The notes: generated by a model from the sequence alone, not told the origin. DNA of 64,000 nt from Frondihabitans sp. 762G35 (GCF_002074055.1 NZ_CP014619.1:1240001-1304000), one strand, 5' to 3'; positions 24,923-34,225 are shown, numbered from the stretch's first letter. Made by a program: numbers and translations.

Positions 24923-24939
24923 GGTCTTGTCATGAGACC
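24923..24939. promoter_or_regulatory. Inverted repeat between gntR and the hydrolase operon, candidate operator
   Basis: GGTCT (24923-24927) and AGACC (24935-24939) with a 7-base spacer lie midway in the divergent promoter region. The arm length and spacing fit GntR dimers. CACACT 6 bases before the hydrolase ATG could be a weak -10 box. Confidence 0.5.
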
Positions 24940-24962
24940 TTTCCGTGGTCCACACTCTCGCC

Positions 24963-25871
24963 ATGTCAATCGTCACCGAAGACACGATGCCGTTCCACGA
25001 GGGTGAGACCTGGCTGCGCGTCACCGAACCCGAGACCCCGACCCCCGGCGCTCTGCCCCTGATCGTCCTGCACGGCGGTCCGGGCATGGCCCACGACTAC
25101 GTCAAGAACCTCGCCGCCCTCGCCGACGAGACCGGCCGGACGGTCGTGCACTACGACCAGTTCGGCTGCGGTCGCAGCACGCACCGGCCCGAGGCTCCCG
25201 CGTCGTTCTGGAACGCCGACCTCTTCGTCGAGGAGTTCGCCGCCCTCGTGGAGCACCTCGGGTTCGCCGAGTACCACGTGCTCGGGCAGTCCTGGGGCGG
25301 GATGCTCGGGGCCGAGATCGCCGTCACCCGCCCTGTCGGCCTCCGCTCGCTCGCCATCTGCAACTCGCCCGCGTCGATGCAGCTCTGGGTCGAGGGGGCC
25401 GCCGAGCTCCGTTCCGCGCTGCCCGCCGAGACGCAGGAGGCGCTCGACCGTCACGAGAGCGCCGGAACCACCGACGACCCGGAGTACCTCGCGGCGACCG
25501 CCGTCTTCTACGAGCGCCACGTCTGCAGGATCACCCCCACGCCGCAGGACTTCGCCGACAGCGAGGCGCAGATGGAGCACGAGCCGACGGTCTACCACAC
25601 GATGAACGGCCCGAACGAGTTCCACGTGATCGGGACCATGCGCGACTGGACCATCGTCGACCGCCTCGGCGAGGTCACCGCGCCGACCCTCGTCGTCGCC
25701 GGCGAGTTCGACGAGGCCACGCCCGCCACCTGGCAGCCCTTCGTCGACGGGATCGCAGGAGCCACCTCCCACGTCTTCCCGGGCGCCAGCCACTGCACGC
25801 ACCTCGAGCAGCCCGAAGCCTTCCGCGACGTCATCTCCGGGTTTCTCGCCCGGAACGACGCCACCGCCTGA
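24963..25871 (+). CDS. Proline iminopeptidase-like alpha/beta hydrolase (S33)
   Basis: A 302-residue hydrolase with the S33 hallmarks: HGGPG at 37-41 (oxyanion region), DQFGCGRS at 65-72, nucleophile Ser110 (GQSWGG), Asp250 (AGEFDEATP) and His277 (GASHCTHLEQP). S33 enzymes remove N-terminal proline or cleave amides such as amino acid amides. It is followed by an APC permease and an acetamidase, so an amide or small peptide is probably the substrate. I chose the ATG; a GTG 18 bases upstream is possible. The operon is divergent from a GntR regulator. Confidence 0.87.
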   Translation: MSIVTEDTMPFHEGETWLRVTEPETPTPGALPLIVLHGGPGMAHDYVKNLAALADETGRTVVHYDQFGCGRSTHRPEAPASFWNADLFVEEFAALVEHLGFAEYHVLGQSWGGMLGAEIAVTRPVGLRSLAICNSPASMQLWVEGAAELRSALPAETQEALDRHESAGTTDDPEYLAATAVFYERHVCRITPTPQDFADSEAQMEHEPTVYHTMNGPNEFHVIGTMRDWTIVDRLGEVTAPTLVVAGEFDEATPATWQPFVDGIAGATSHVFPGASHCTHLEQPEAFRDVISGFLARNDATA

Positions 25872-25935
25872 TCCCGCCCCTCCCTCCCGCGTCCCCACCG
25901 CACTCCCCACCCCCACCACACCCGAAGGAAGACCC

Positions 25936-27351
25936 ATGACCCTCCGCGAAGAGTCCACGACAGGCGCAGGTCAGCCCGCGTCGGGCGAGCTGTCGAACCA
26001 GGAGCAGCTCGAGAGCTTCGGCTACAAGCAGGAGCTGAAGCGCTCCGTCTCCACCGCCGACCTCCTGATCTACGGCCTCATCTTCATGGTGCCGATCGCC
26101 CCCTGGGCGATCTTCGGCACCGTCTTCAATGCCTCGCAGGGCATGGTGCCCCTGGTCTACCTCGTGGGCCTCGTCGCCATGATCTTCACCGCGCTGGCGT
26201 ACTCGCAGATGGCGAAGTCGATCCCGCTCGCGGGCTCGGTCTTCTCCTACGTCGGCCGAGGGATCCACCCCATCGCCGGCTTCTTCGCCGGCTGGGCGAT
26301 CCTGCTCGACTACCTCCTCGTGCCGACCCTGCTCTACGTGTTCGCGGCCGAGTCGATGATCGGCATCTTCCCCGGCACGGCCCGCTGGATGTGGGCGCTC
26401 ATCTTCGTCGCCATCAACACGGTCATCAACCTCCTGGGCGTGCAGTCGCTGAAGCTCATGAACCGCGTGTTCCTCGCGATCGAGGTCGTCTTCATCGTCA
26501 TCTTCGTCATCATCGCGGTCGTGGCCCTCAACAACGGCACCGTTCCCGGGGCCGAGTTCACGACCGCTCCCGTCTGGGACTCGAGCAAGGTGACGGCGCC
26601 GCTGATCGCCTCCGCCCTCTCGATCGCCGTGCTCAGCTTCCTCGGCTTCGACGGCATCTCCACGATGGCCGAGGAGTCGACCGGCAAGCGCAACGGCGCC
26701 GGCAAGGCGATGATCATCGCGCTCTTCATCGTCGCGTTCTGCTTCGTCCTCCAGACCTGGCTCGCGTCGGCGCTCGCTGCCGGGCGCTCGTCGTTCCCCG
26801 ACTCCGAGGCCGGAAACGCGTTCTTCACGATCGTGCAGCAGGCCTCGTCGAGCGGCTGGTCGACCGCATTCTTCGTCGTCAACGTCCTCGCCGTCGGCAT
26901 CGCGAACGCCATGGCCGCCCAGGCGGCGACCTCGCGCCTGCTCTACTCGATGAGCCGCGACCGCCAGCTGCCGAGGTTCCTCTCCGTCATCAACAAGCGC
27001 CAGGTGCCGCAGGCCGCGATCCTCGTCGTGTCCGGCCTGTCCGCGATCCTGGTCATCGGTTTCGTCGGCCAGATCGACCTGATCTCGTCGCTGGTCAACT
27101 TCGGTGCGCTCTTCGGGTTCATGCTGCTGCACCTCTCCGTGATCGTCCACTACGTCGTCCGCAAGAAGTCGCGGAACCTCCTGCTCCACCTGGTCGTCCC
27201 CGTCATCGGGTTCCTGATCATCGGCTACGTGCTGCTGAACGCGGCTCCGCAGGCGAAGATCGGCGGGGTCGTCTGGCTGATCCTCGGCGCCGGCGTCTTC
27301 CTCTACTACCGGCTCACCGGCCGGAAGACCGTCGTCGGAGAAGAAGCGTGA
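25936..27351 (+). CDS. APC-family amino acid permease
   Basis: A 471-residue permease with about 12 helices. The N-terminus (KRSVSTADLLIYGLIFMVPIAPWAIFGTVFN) and the FLGFDGISTMAEESTGKRNGAGKAM loop are typical of APC transporters of the YbeC/AspT-like sort. GAAGGAAG lies 6 bases before the ATG. It is in the operon with the Pip-like hydrolase and acetamidase and probably imports their amide substrate. It is clearly distinct in sequence from the permease at 7651, so the two modules did not arise by a recent tandem copy. Confidence 0.88.
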   Translation: MTLREESTTGAGQPASGELSNQEQLESFGYKQELKRSVSTADLLIYGLIFMVPIAPWAIFGTVFNASQGMVPLVYLVGLVAMIFTALAYSQMAKSIPLAGSVFSYVGRGIHPIAGFFAGWAILLDYLLVPTLLYVFAAESMIGIFPGTARWMWALIFVAINTVINLLGVQSLKLMNRVFLAIEVVFIVIFVIIAVVALNNGTVPGAEFTTAPVWDSSKVTAPLIASALSIAVLSFLGFDGISTMAEESTGKRNGAGKAMIIALFIVAFCFVLQTWLASALAAGRSSFPDSEAGNAFFTIVQQASSSGWSTAFFVVNVLAVGIANAMAAQAATSRLLYSMSRDRQLPRFLSVINKRQVPQAAILVVSGLSAILVIGFVGQIDLISSLVNFGALFGFMLLHLSVIVHYVVRKKSRNLLLHLVVPVIGFLIIGYVLLNAAPQAKIGGVVWLILGAGVFLYYRLTGRKTVVGEEA

Positions 27352-28289
27352 GCGACCACGCGGCCGGCCTCGACCACTTCCTCGGCAAGGAGCTCGGGAG
27401 ACCCGGGTTCTCGGCCCCCGACGAGCCGGTGCTCCGCATCCTGCCGGGAACGGGCGAGCGAATCGGGTTCGAGACGAGCGACGCCGTGTACGAGGAGCTC
27501 CACGGGCACCACGACATGGCAAAGCTCCAGGCTCAGATCAACCCCGTCACGGGTCCGGTCTACGTCGAGGGCGCGGAGCCCGGGGACGCCCTCGCGGTCA
27601 CCGTGCACGAGATCCGGCTCAAGGAGTACGGCTGGTCGGTCAGCCTCCCGGGCTCCGGGGCCCTGCAGCACGTGATGGGCGATGAGATGTTCACGCGGCG
27701 CGTCCCCATCGACGCCGACGGCGTGCACGTCACCGAGCGGCACGTCTTCGCGCCGCAGCCGATGATCGGGTGCATGGGCACGGCACCTGCGGAGGGCGCG
27801 AACTCGACCATCATGCCCGCGTACCCGCAGGGCGGGAACATGGACGTCACCGAGAACCGGGTCGGCTCCACCGTGTACCTCCCGGTCATGGTCGAGGGCG
27901 CTTACCTCGCGATCGGAGACATCCACGCGATCATGGCCGAGGGCGAGTCGTCGTTCGTGGCGATCGAGGCGGAGGGCGTCGCCGTGGTCTCGGTCGACCT
28001 CGTGAAGGGTCTCGATCTCCGCGCCCCGCGGATCGAGACCGACGACGAGTGGATCTTCGTCGGCCTCGGCGCCCCGGTGCAGGAGAGCATCCGCCGCGGG
28101 TACGAGGACGCCTTCGCGTTCCTCGTCGACGACCACTCGTGGGATCGCGGCGACGCCTATGCCGTGCTGAGCGCGGTGGGGCACTCGCGCCTCGGCGGCC
28201 CGACCGGCTCGGAGGCACCCGACCCGCTGCACCCGTTCGACGCCGTCGGTGCGGTCACACTGCACCGCGTCCCGAAGTCGGTTCTCTAG
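27348..28289 (+). CDS. Acetamidase/formamidase family protein
   Basis: A 313-residue amidase of the FmdA/AmdA family, which hydrolyses formamide or acetamide to ammonia and the acid. Family segments are visible: INPVTGPVYVEGAEPGDALAVTV, PQPMIGCMGTAPAEG, YPQGGNMDVTENRVGSTVYLPVMVEGAYLAIGDIHAIMAEGE. The GTG start overlaps the permease stop (GTGA). With permease and S33 hydrolase it makes an ammonia-releasing amide-use operon; perhaps the hydrolase acts first on an amino acid amide. Confidence 0.9.
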   Translation: MSDHAAGLDHFLGKELGRPGFSAPDEPVLRILPGTGERIGFETSDAVYEELHGHHDMAKLQAQINPVTGPVYVEGAEPGDALAVTVHEIRLKEYGWSVSLPGSGALQHVMGDEMFTRRVPIDADGVHVTERHVFAPQPMIGCMGTAPAEGANSTIMPAYPQGGNMDVTENRVGSTVYLPVMVEGAYLAIGDIHAIMAEGESSFVAIEAEGVAVVSVDLVKGLDLRAPRIETDDEWIFVGLGAPVQESIRRGYEDAFAFLVDDHSWDRGDAYAVLSAVGHSRLGGPTGSEAPDPLHPFDAVGAVTLHRVPKSVL

Positions 28290-28297
28290 CTCCAATC

Positions 28298-28369
28298 CAC
28301 TGCACCCTCGTGTTCGGGCGTCGCAGTGGTCCTAGGACCACCGCGGACGCCGAACACGAGGGTGCAGCG
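28298..28369. repeat. 72-bp palindromic element, family A copy 3
   Basis: Centre CCTAGG at 28331-28336; outer arms CACTGCACCC and GGGTGCAGCG; both inner halves of the GGTGGTCCT type. It lies between the convergent acetamidase gene and a small minus-strand gene, right after the acetamidase stop. Confidence 0.9.
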
Positions 28370-28398
28370 GTGTGCGGGTGCAGCGGCAGGTGCAGGCG

Positions 28399-28578
28399 CT
28401 AGCCGAGGGTGACGAGCATTTGCCCGAAGGCGAACGTGCCCGCCCCGGCCACCATCACGAGGGCCGTCGTCAGGAGGCTGATGACGCGCTCCCGGTGGCT
28501 CTCGTCGCGGTACGCAGGAGCCACGGCCGACGCGACGCGCTGGCAGAGGTCGTCGGCCGGGAGTGTCGACTCGGTCAT
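28399..28578 (-). CDS. Small membrane protein, 59 residues
   Basis: A 59-residue reading frame starting MTESTLPADDLCQRVASAVA, with one hydrophobic segment near the C-terminus (LTTALVMVAGAGTFAFGQMLV). AAAGGGG lies 5 bases before the ATG. Codon use is normal for the window. It follows the glucodextranase gene on the same strand after about 150 bases. I recognise no family. Confidence 0.55.
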   Translation of the reverse strand: MTESTLPADDLCQRVASAVAPAYRDESHRERVISLLTTALVMVAGAGTFAFGQMLVTLG

Positions 28579-28621
28579 GAAGCCCCTTTGGAAGTGATCG
28601 GAGTGGTGACGGGTGTTCGGA

Positions 28622-28675
28622 GTCGCCGGCCGGACGGATTGCCGGAGTTCCCCGACGACCCGCCCGGACGGCGAC
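28622..28675 (-). terminator. Possible hairpin terminator after the glucodextranase gene
   Basis: GTCGCCGGCCGG (28622-28633) pairs with CCGGACGGCGAC (28664-28675) at 11 of 12 positions with a 30-base loop. A perfect palindrome CCGACGCGTCGG lies between it and the gene end. No T-tract. Confidence 0.35.
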
Positions 28676-28727
28676 GCGCCGACCCGACCGGAGTCGAGCC
28701 GACGCGTCGGACATCGTCACCGCGGCG

Positions 28728-31700
28728 TCAGGGCAGCGGCACACCCTGCAGTTCGGCGGGCTGCGCGGACAGCTCGGCCTGCTGGGAGACCCCCGCGGGC
28801 GTGAGCGTGTCCATCACCTTGGGCACCGCGTTCGGGTCGGCGGAGCATGCCGCCGATGGCACGGCACCGTCCGCGCAGACCCCGAACGTGTAGCCGCCCG
28901 GCGTCGCCGTGAACGCGCGGGTCTGGTCGGCGCCGTGGGTGCCGTCCTGACCCGTGAGCGCGACCGCGAACGACCAGCCCGCCGACGGCGTTCCGCCGAG
29001 GGCCGTCTTCGGCACCACGACCGTGATGTACCGGGACACGGAGTTCGCGGTGCTGGTGGCCGTCCCGGCCGAGGCGCCCTGCGCGTCGAGGACCTTCGGG
29101 GCGGAGAACCCCTGGACCTCCACGAGCCTGGACCACGCGGATCCTGCGGCCACGCGGTAGTTCATGCCCGGGTACGCGGAGGCCGTCGACGTCGACGCGG
29201 CCGCCGGGTCGTGCACGTAGACGTCGAGCAGCTGCGCGCCGTTCGTCGACCCGAAGGTCGGCGTCAGGTCGCGCGTCTGCGCGCGGAGCGTGACGGTGGA
29301 ACCCGTGTCGTAGACCTCGAACCGGGTGAGGTCGAAGGCGCCGGCGTGGAAGTCGGACGCCGTCGGGTACGCGTACGTCCCCGGTCCGCTGTCGTCGCCC
29401 GACGGGTCGTCCTGCGCGAACAGGAGCGTGCCCGAGACGGAGTCGTTCGTGACGGTGCGCGTCGCCTGCGCGGTGCCCGCGGAGGTCGTCGCCGTGATGA
29501 CGAGGGTGTTGGTCCCGCTCACGGTCGGCACGGCCACGGTGAACGCGCCGTCCGCGCCGGCCGTGGTCGTGGCCGTCGTCGTCGCCGAGTCGGCGTCCGC
29601 CACGCTCGCGACGTCGACCGTCGCGCCGGGAGCCGCGGTCCCCGTGACGGTGACGCTCGCCCCCACCGACGTCTGATCGGCCGGGGAGGTCACGGTCAGC
29701 GGTGTCGAGCCCTGCGCATGCCGGACGTAGCGGTCGGCCACGATGCTCGGCGTCTCGAGGGAGCGCCCGGCGGCGAGGTCGGCGGTGAGCCGGACCTGGC
29801 TGGCCGAGCCCCAGGTGAGCGGGGACGCGGATCCTGCGGCCTTGCCGTTCCGGAAGCCGATCGAGGCCACGTTCGGGTCGGTCCCGAACGGCGAGGCCGC
29901 GAGGTCCGGTCCGTCCCAGACCTGCTCGGGAACGAGCCCCGGGCCGGAGTTCTCGGCGTTGATCGTCACGAGCTGCTTCGCGGCCGCCGCGGCGTCGCCG
30001 GTCGTGAGGGACTGCTGTGCGCGCTCCGCTCCGAGGACGGGCCACGGGTGACCGGTACCGGTGAACGTCGCCGCCCACGGAGCACCCGTCGTCGTGCACG
30101 AGCTGGCGGATCCTGCGAGGCAGTCGCCGTAGCCGTCGCCGTTGTACCGCAACCAGCCCTCGCCGCTGGCCGTCGTCCTGCCGAGCGTCGTGTCGGCCAC
30201 GACGAGCGAGTTCGCGACGACGGGGTCGGTGGCGGGCAGGATGCCCAGGCGGACGTACTCCAGGAAGCCGAGGTCGACCACGTCCCGCTGGTCGAGCGTC
30301 GGACCGCCGTTGCCGAGGTTGTAGGAGATGGCCGCGTTCGGGTCGCCCGTCTTCGAGAGACGGATGTAGTACGGCTTCGCACTCAGCGACCCGGTCGTCG
30401 TGACGCCCCAGGTCGCGATCGTCCGCTGGTACCGGTCGGCGGTGGCGGCGTAGATCCGCGCGCTCGCGGCGTCGCCGTTCGCCAGAGCGATCCGGTTCGC
30501 GCTCACGAGGCCCGCGATCTCGGCCGCGATCGTGGACGGCGAGTACCCCGACTGCTCCTCCCAGCGCTCCACGCCGAAGCTCGGCCCGTGGCTGACGAGG
30601 AAGTCGGCGGCGCGCTTGACGTGCGGCCAGAGAGTCCTGTCGGACGCCAGGCCGGACTGCCAGGCCATCAGGATCGGGTACGCGCTCTCGTCCAGCTGGT
30701 CGTTGAACGAGTCGGCGGCCTTGGTCCCGTCGAGGAGGGAGTTCCGCGGCTGGGAGCCGTTCGCCTGCTGCGACTTCGTCAGCAGGTAGCGGACGGTGTC
30801 CTGGGCCGTGGCGATGTCGCCGTCGGTGTAGAGGGCCGTCCACGCCTCGTAGAGGTCGCGCGCGAACACCTCGCGGTACCCCGAGTGGAACTGGTCGGCC
30901 GGGTCGTTCGCGACGACGTCCTGGCCCCACGGGGCGTCGAGACCCGCGACGATCGCGCCGGGGTAGGTCTTGTCCTCCGACGCCTTCACGACGTTCGCCG
31001 ACTGGTAGTACTTCCCGAGCGCGGTGAGGCGCTGGGCCGTCGTCAGCTTCGTGCGCGACAGATTCGGGAACCGCAGGTGCGCGTCGTAGCCGAGCCACTG
31101 CGCCTCGTAGGTGGCGAGCATCCTCGCCGTCGAGGTGCCGCTCGTCGCGGACGCCGTCTTCACGGCGTCGGCCTGCGACGTGCCGAAGCCGAGCGAGAGC
31201 GTGGTCGTGCCCTCGCGGTCGAGGGACAGCGCGGCCGTCTGCTCGGTGTTGCCGCCCGTGGCGGTCGCCGTGCCTCCTGCGCCGCCGAGGGTGTGGGCCT
31301 GATCGAGCTTCGAGAGGCCGTCGCTCGGTGTGCCGACGAAGCCGCTGTCCACGGCGCCGAACGGGCGGTCGGCGCGGAGCGCGAGGTAGCTCGGCACCGC
31401 GTAGGCCGTCCGGGGCGACTGGCTCGTCGCGACCGTGTCGAAGGTCACCGGGATCGGCTGCCCCGTCGACGTGTCGACGACGGACGTGTCCCCGCCCGCG
31501 TTCGCGGAACCGCCGCCGCCGTTCCCCCCGGCGTTCGCGTCGAGACGCACGTAGAGGTGGAACGACTTCGCCTTCGAGGTGAGCGGCTGGTAGCGCGTGC
31601 GCGCGACCACGCTGTTGCGGGCCGGGTCGGTGAAGTACGTCGTGACGAGCCGGTAGGCGCCGCTCTTCGCGGTCGCCGTCACCGTGCACACCATGCCGGT

Positions 31701-32132
31701 CGGGTCGCCCTGGGCCGTGTACGTCATGTCGCGCGTCTGCAGGTCGGTGAACGTGCTCCCGTCCGTGACGAGGTACTGCATCGTCTCGACGTTCGTCGCG
31801 TCGACCGTCGGCGCGTAGACGTCGGAGAGGACGCCGTTCGCGACCGTGAACCAGATCTTGCTCGTGGTGGTGCGGGCGGTGCCGACGCAGTCCTTGCGCG
31901 ACAGGGCCTGGTGCGAGGTGGCGCCGGGGGCGCCGTCGGCTGCCGGCCCTGCGGCGGCGGGGGTGCCGGCCGCGGGTCGCAGGATCGGGGTGGCCGCGGT
32001 GGCGGGCGACGCGCCGAACGCGAGGGTCGCCGCGAGGGCCGTGGCGGTGAGAAGGGGGAGGGAGGTGCGGATCGGGTGGTGGTGGCGGGGTGTTTCTCGT
32101 GGGTCTCGTGGGTCTCGTCGTCGAGTGGGCAC
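28728..32132 (-). CDS. Secreted glucodextranase (GH15 with C-terminal binding domains)
   Basis: A 1134-residue secreted enzyme. The signal peptide (basic start, hydrophobic TSLPLLTATALAATLAFG, cut near ATA-A) is followed by the N-terminal beta-sandwich (about 70-320), the (alpha/alpha)6 GH15 catalytic domain (about 340-770), an Ig-like domain beginning LTVTSPADQTSVGASVTVTG, and a glucodextranase C-type module (DDPSGDDSGPGTYAYPT, FDLTRFEVYD). Glu525 (RWEEQSG) is the general acid and Glu736 (VPEQVWD) the base by family comparison. It releases glucose from dextran or alpha-glucans. The GTG start is preferred for its AGGAG box; ATG at 32162 is an alternative. Confidence 0.88.
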   Translation of the reverse strand: MPTRRRDPRDPRETPRHHHPIRTSLPLLTATALAATLAFGASPATAATPILRPAAGTPAAAGPAADGAPGATSHQALSRKDCVGTARTTTSKIWFTVANGVLSDVYAPTVDATNVETMQYLVTDGSTFTDLQTRDMTYTAQGDPTGMVCTVTATAKSGAYRLVTTYFTDPARNSVVARTRYQPLTSKAKSFHLYVRLDANAGGNGGGGSANAGGDTSVVDTSTGQPIPVTFDTVATSQSPRTAYAVPSYLALRADRPFGAVDSGFVGTPSDGLSKLDQAHTLGGAGGTATATGGNTEQTAALSLDREGTTTLSLGFGTSQADAVKTASATSGTSTARMLATYEAQWLGYDAHLRFPNLSRTKLTTAQRLTALGKYYQSANVVKASEDKTYPGAIVAGLDAPWGQDVVANDPADQFHSGYREVFARDLYEAWTALYTDGDIATAQDTVRYLLTKSQQANGSQPRNSLLDGTKAADSFNDQLDESAYPILMAWQSGLASDRTLWPHVKRAADFLVSHGPSFGVERWEEQSGYSPSTIAAEIAGLVSANRIALANGDAASARIYAATADRYQRTIATWGVTTTGSLSAKPYYIRLSKTGDPNAAISYNLGNGGPTLDQRDVVDLGFLEYVRLGILPATDPVVANSLVVADTTLGRTTASGEGWLRYNGDGYGDCLAGSASSCTTTGAPWAATFTGTGHPWPVLGAERAQQSLTTGDAAAAAKQLVTINAENSGPGLVPEQVWDGPDLAASPFGTDPNVASIGFRNGKAAGSASPLTWGSASQVRLTADLAAGRSLETPSIVADRYVRHAQGSTPLTVTSPADQTSVGASVTVTGTAAPGATVDVASVADADSATTTATTTAGADGAFTVAVPTVSGTNTLVITATTSAGTAQATRTVTNDSVSGTLLFAQDDPSGDDSGPGTYAYPTASDFHAGAFDLTRFEVYDTGSTVTLRAQTRDLTPTFGSTNGAQLLDVYVHDPAAASTSTASAYPGMNYRVAAGSAWSRLVEVQGFSAPKVLDAQGASAGTATSTANSVSRYITVVVPKTALGGTPSAGWSFAVALTGQDGTHGADQTRAFTATPGGYTFGVCADGAVPSAACSADPNAVPKVMDTLTPAGVSQQAELSAQPAELQGVPLP

Positions 32133-32263
32133 GGTTGCTCCTGGTTCCTGCAGGGCACGCATCTTTGCGGGCGCTGTGGGGAGCCTATGGAGCGGCGGGG
32201 GGTGCGGCAAGTCGGCACTTCTGCGGGTGCGGTCCGTGGCTCCTGCGGGCCGGCGTCCTTTGC

Positions 32264-32335
32264 CGCTGCACCCTCGTGTTCGGCTGTCGCGGTGGTCCTA
32301 GGCCTCGTGCGACGGCCGAACACGAGGGTGCAGCG
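32264..32335. repeat. 72-bp palindromic element, family A copy 4
   Basis: Centre CCTAGG at 32297-32302; outer arms CGCTGCACCC and GGGTGCAGCG. The left inner half is GGTGGTCCT, the right one is divergent (AGGCCTCGTGC). This is the only copy that lies between divergent genes, upstream of both, so it cannot act only as a terminator. Confidence 0.9.
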
Positions 32336-32359
32336 GGTCGGAATCGCCCCGCGCCGCCG

Positions 32360-32365
32360 TACAGT
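32360..32365 (+). promoter_or_regulatory. -10 box of a leaderless promoter
   Basis: TACAGT ends 5 bases before the ATG at 32371. It lies 24 bases after the family A palindrome, so the repeat would occupy the -35 region and upstream. Confidence 0.5.
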
Positions 32366-32370
32366 GGGCC

Positions 32371-32901
32371 ATGGCCGTTCAGAACGCAACCATCGTCGCC
32401 GTCGTCGGCGACGGCGCAGCAGAGGTGATCGCGGAGCTCTCCGTGCTGCGCGGGGTCGACGCCCTCCGGCTCGGCGAACCCGACGCGGACAGCACCCGCA
32501 GGATCAGCGCGTCGCAGGCTCCCTACGTCGTCCACGACGCCGACCCGCTCGGACACGTCGCTCACGCCTGGGTCGAGTTCTTCGACGACAGGTCGACCGC
32601 CGGCACGCTCGAGATCGAGGTGTCGACGGCGCTCGCCGCCTTCCGGGCGGGGGAGCGCGTGATGCCCGACTACTACATCGTCCTCGACCCGGAGTCGCTC
32701 GAACCGACCTGGCGGCACTGGTGGTTCGGAGCGCTCGCCTCGCACGGGACACGGCGCGTGCTCCCGCAGCCCGCCGCAGCAGGATCGGTGCGACGGCTCC
32801 TGCGACAGCTGCCGACGGGTCCGGGCTGGGTCGCGCCGAGCACCTGGTTACCGGACCTGGCGTTCACCCTGCCCGACGGCGCCTGGCCGATGCGCTTCTG
32901 A
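32371..32901 (+). CDS. Hypothetical protein
   Basis: A 176-residue soluble protein without signal peptide or clear membrane segment. It begins AVQNATIVAVVGDGAAEVIAELSVLRGV and has an aromatic-rich middle (PTWRHWWFGALASHG). I recognise no family motif. It appears monocistronic, with a leaderless promoter and no ribosome binding site. Downstream, three imperfect 24-base units (from about 32899) run into the gap before the next gene. Confidence 0.65.
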   Translation: MAVQNATIVAVVGDGAAEVIAELSVLRGVDALRLGEPDADSTRRISASQAPYVVHDADPLGHVAHAWVEFFDDRSTAGTLEIEVSTALAAFRAGERVMPDYYIVLDPESLEPTWRHWWFGALASHGTRRVLPQPAAAGSVRRLLRQLPTGPGWVAPSTWLPDLAFTLPDGAWPMRF

Positions 32902-33004
32902 CCGCGCGAGGCGGATCGCTCCTAACCGCTCGGGTCGGATCCTTTCTGGCCGCGCCCGCGCCACGCCGGGCACGCCGCGGGCCCGCGCGGGGTGCGACTC
33001 GCGA

Positions 33005-34117
33005 TCAGGAGCGGACGCAGAAGCTCTCCAGGCGCGCCGTGACGCGCCCGTCTCCTCCGCGGACGGACAGCCGCGCCGCCGGGAGGTCAGTCCGCGAGGG
33101 GGAGCGGAGGTCGGCGCCGAGTGCGCGATCCGAGGTTCGGTAGCCGGCGCGTTCCCACGTCGACAGGATCGCTGCGAGAGCCGCTGACGGGTCGACAGGT
33201 TCGACCGAGACGGTGACGATCCAGCGGGATCCGGGCCCGGCGGTGCTCTCGCACGCCTCCGCGTCGTCGACGGCGGGCTTCTCACCACCGCCCGTGAACA
33301 GCGTGGACCCGAGCGCGCCTCGAGCCTCGGCGACTCCGGCCGTGCGGGAGGCGAGCGCGCCGAGTCCCGTCCGGACGCGCGTCGACTCGAGCGAGGTGGC
33401 CGTCGCGGGCTGCGGGTTGCCGGGCGCCCCGGGGGCGGGCGCGGCGACCTCGCCGGGGGCGGGGCGCTGGGTCTCGTGCGGCGGCGTCGGCTCTGGCGAG
33501 GAGAGCAGCAGCGGGTCGATGCCGGAGCGGCCGGTGCCTCCTGCGGTCGCGACGACGAGAAGCGCCACGACCACGGGCACGACGACGAGGAGGGAGGCGT
33601 CGTCGTCCCGGGCCCGGACGACGACGTGCACGAGGAGCCCGACGAGGGCGGTGGCGGCGAGAGTCACGGGGAGAATCGGCCCCGTGACTCCTGCGCCCGC
33701 TCGAAGCGGGACGACGACGACGAGGAGAGCGGAGGCCGCCAGGAGCGCCGAGGTCGCCGCCACGGTCCGGGTACGCTCACGGGGGCGCCGCGCGCGCCGC
33801 AGTCCGATGACGGTCGCGGCAACGGCGTTCACGACGACGCCGAGGATCCCCAGGTCGAGCCCGAGACCGAGGACGAAGGCCGCGTCGGTGAAGGGCAGCA
33901 CCTCGCCGCGCGTCGGGTAGAGCCGCCCGAACGACGGGGCCGCGTGCAACCACCACGCGAACAGTCCGGCGGCCAGTGCGAAGCCGGACCAGGCGACCGG
34001 GGCGAAGCGACGGGGGCGCAGGATCCCGACCGCCACGGCGACCAGCACCACCGCCATCGGGGGCCCCGCCGCGAGGGCGAACGCCTGGAGGTCGACGACG
34101 GAGGCGGAGGACGGCAC
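33005..34117 (-). CDS. Hypothetical multi-pass membrane protein
   Basis: A 370-residue protein with seven hydrophobic segments in the first ~200 residues (AFALAAGPPMAVVLVAVAVGIL; FALAAGLFAWWLHAA; AAFVLGLGLDLGILGVVVNAVAATVIGL and so on), then a Pro/Ala-rich linker and a C-terminal soluble domain with two cysteines (EACESTAG, SFCVRS) that could form a disulfide outside the cell. The C-terminal domain (WIVTVSVEPVDPSAALAAILSTWERAGYRTSD) looks like a small lipoprotein-type fold. No family assigned. The start is uncertain: a GTG at 34219 would add 34 basic residues. Confidence 0.6.
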   Translation of the reverse strand: MPSSASVVDLQAFALAAGPPMAVVLVAVAVGILRPRRFAPVAWSGFALAAGLFAWWLHAAPSFGRLYPTRGEVLPFTDAAFVLGLGLDLGILGVVVNAVAATVIGLRRARRPRERTRTVAATSALLAASALLVVVVPLRAGAGVTGPILPVTLAATALVGLLVHVVVRARDDDASLLVVVPVVVALLVVATAGGTGRSGIDPLLLSSPEPTPPHETQRPAPGEVAAPAPGAPGNPQPATATSLESTRVRTGLGALASRTAGVAEARGALGSTLFTGGGEKPAVDDAEACESTAGPGSRWIVTVSVEPVDPSAALAAILSTWERAGYRTSDRALGADLRSPSRTDLPAARLSVRGGDGRVTARLESFCVRS

Positions 34118-34225
34118 GTTCCGACCGTACGGGCCGGCGCTCACGCGCCGCTTCGCCCCGAAGTCGCGACGGGATCGGCCGGGCGGACGACGCGCCCGCG
34201 ACGACGTGACGACCAGCACGTCGCC

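Noticed and set aside
32899-32950. Imperfect 24-bp tandem units after the hypothetical gene ending at 32901
   Set aside because: Similarity between units is moderate and there are fewer than three full units, so chance or decayed sequence cannot be excluded.
28935-33143. Very long open frame on the plus strand opposite the glucodextranase gene
   Set aside because: It is Arg/Gly-rich, has no family similarity, and mirrors the third-position GC of the real minus-strand gene; such shadow frames are common at this GC content.
34117-34219. N-terminal extension of the membrane protein gene to the GTG at 34219
   Set aside because: The added residues are Arg-rich without similarity, and this start would lie against the promoter of the divergent small gene; kept only as an alternative.
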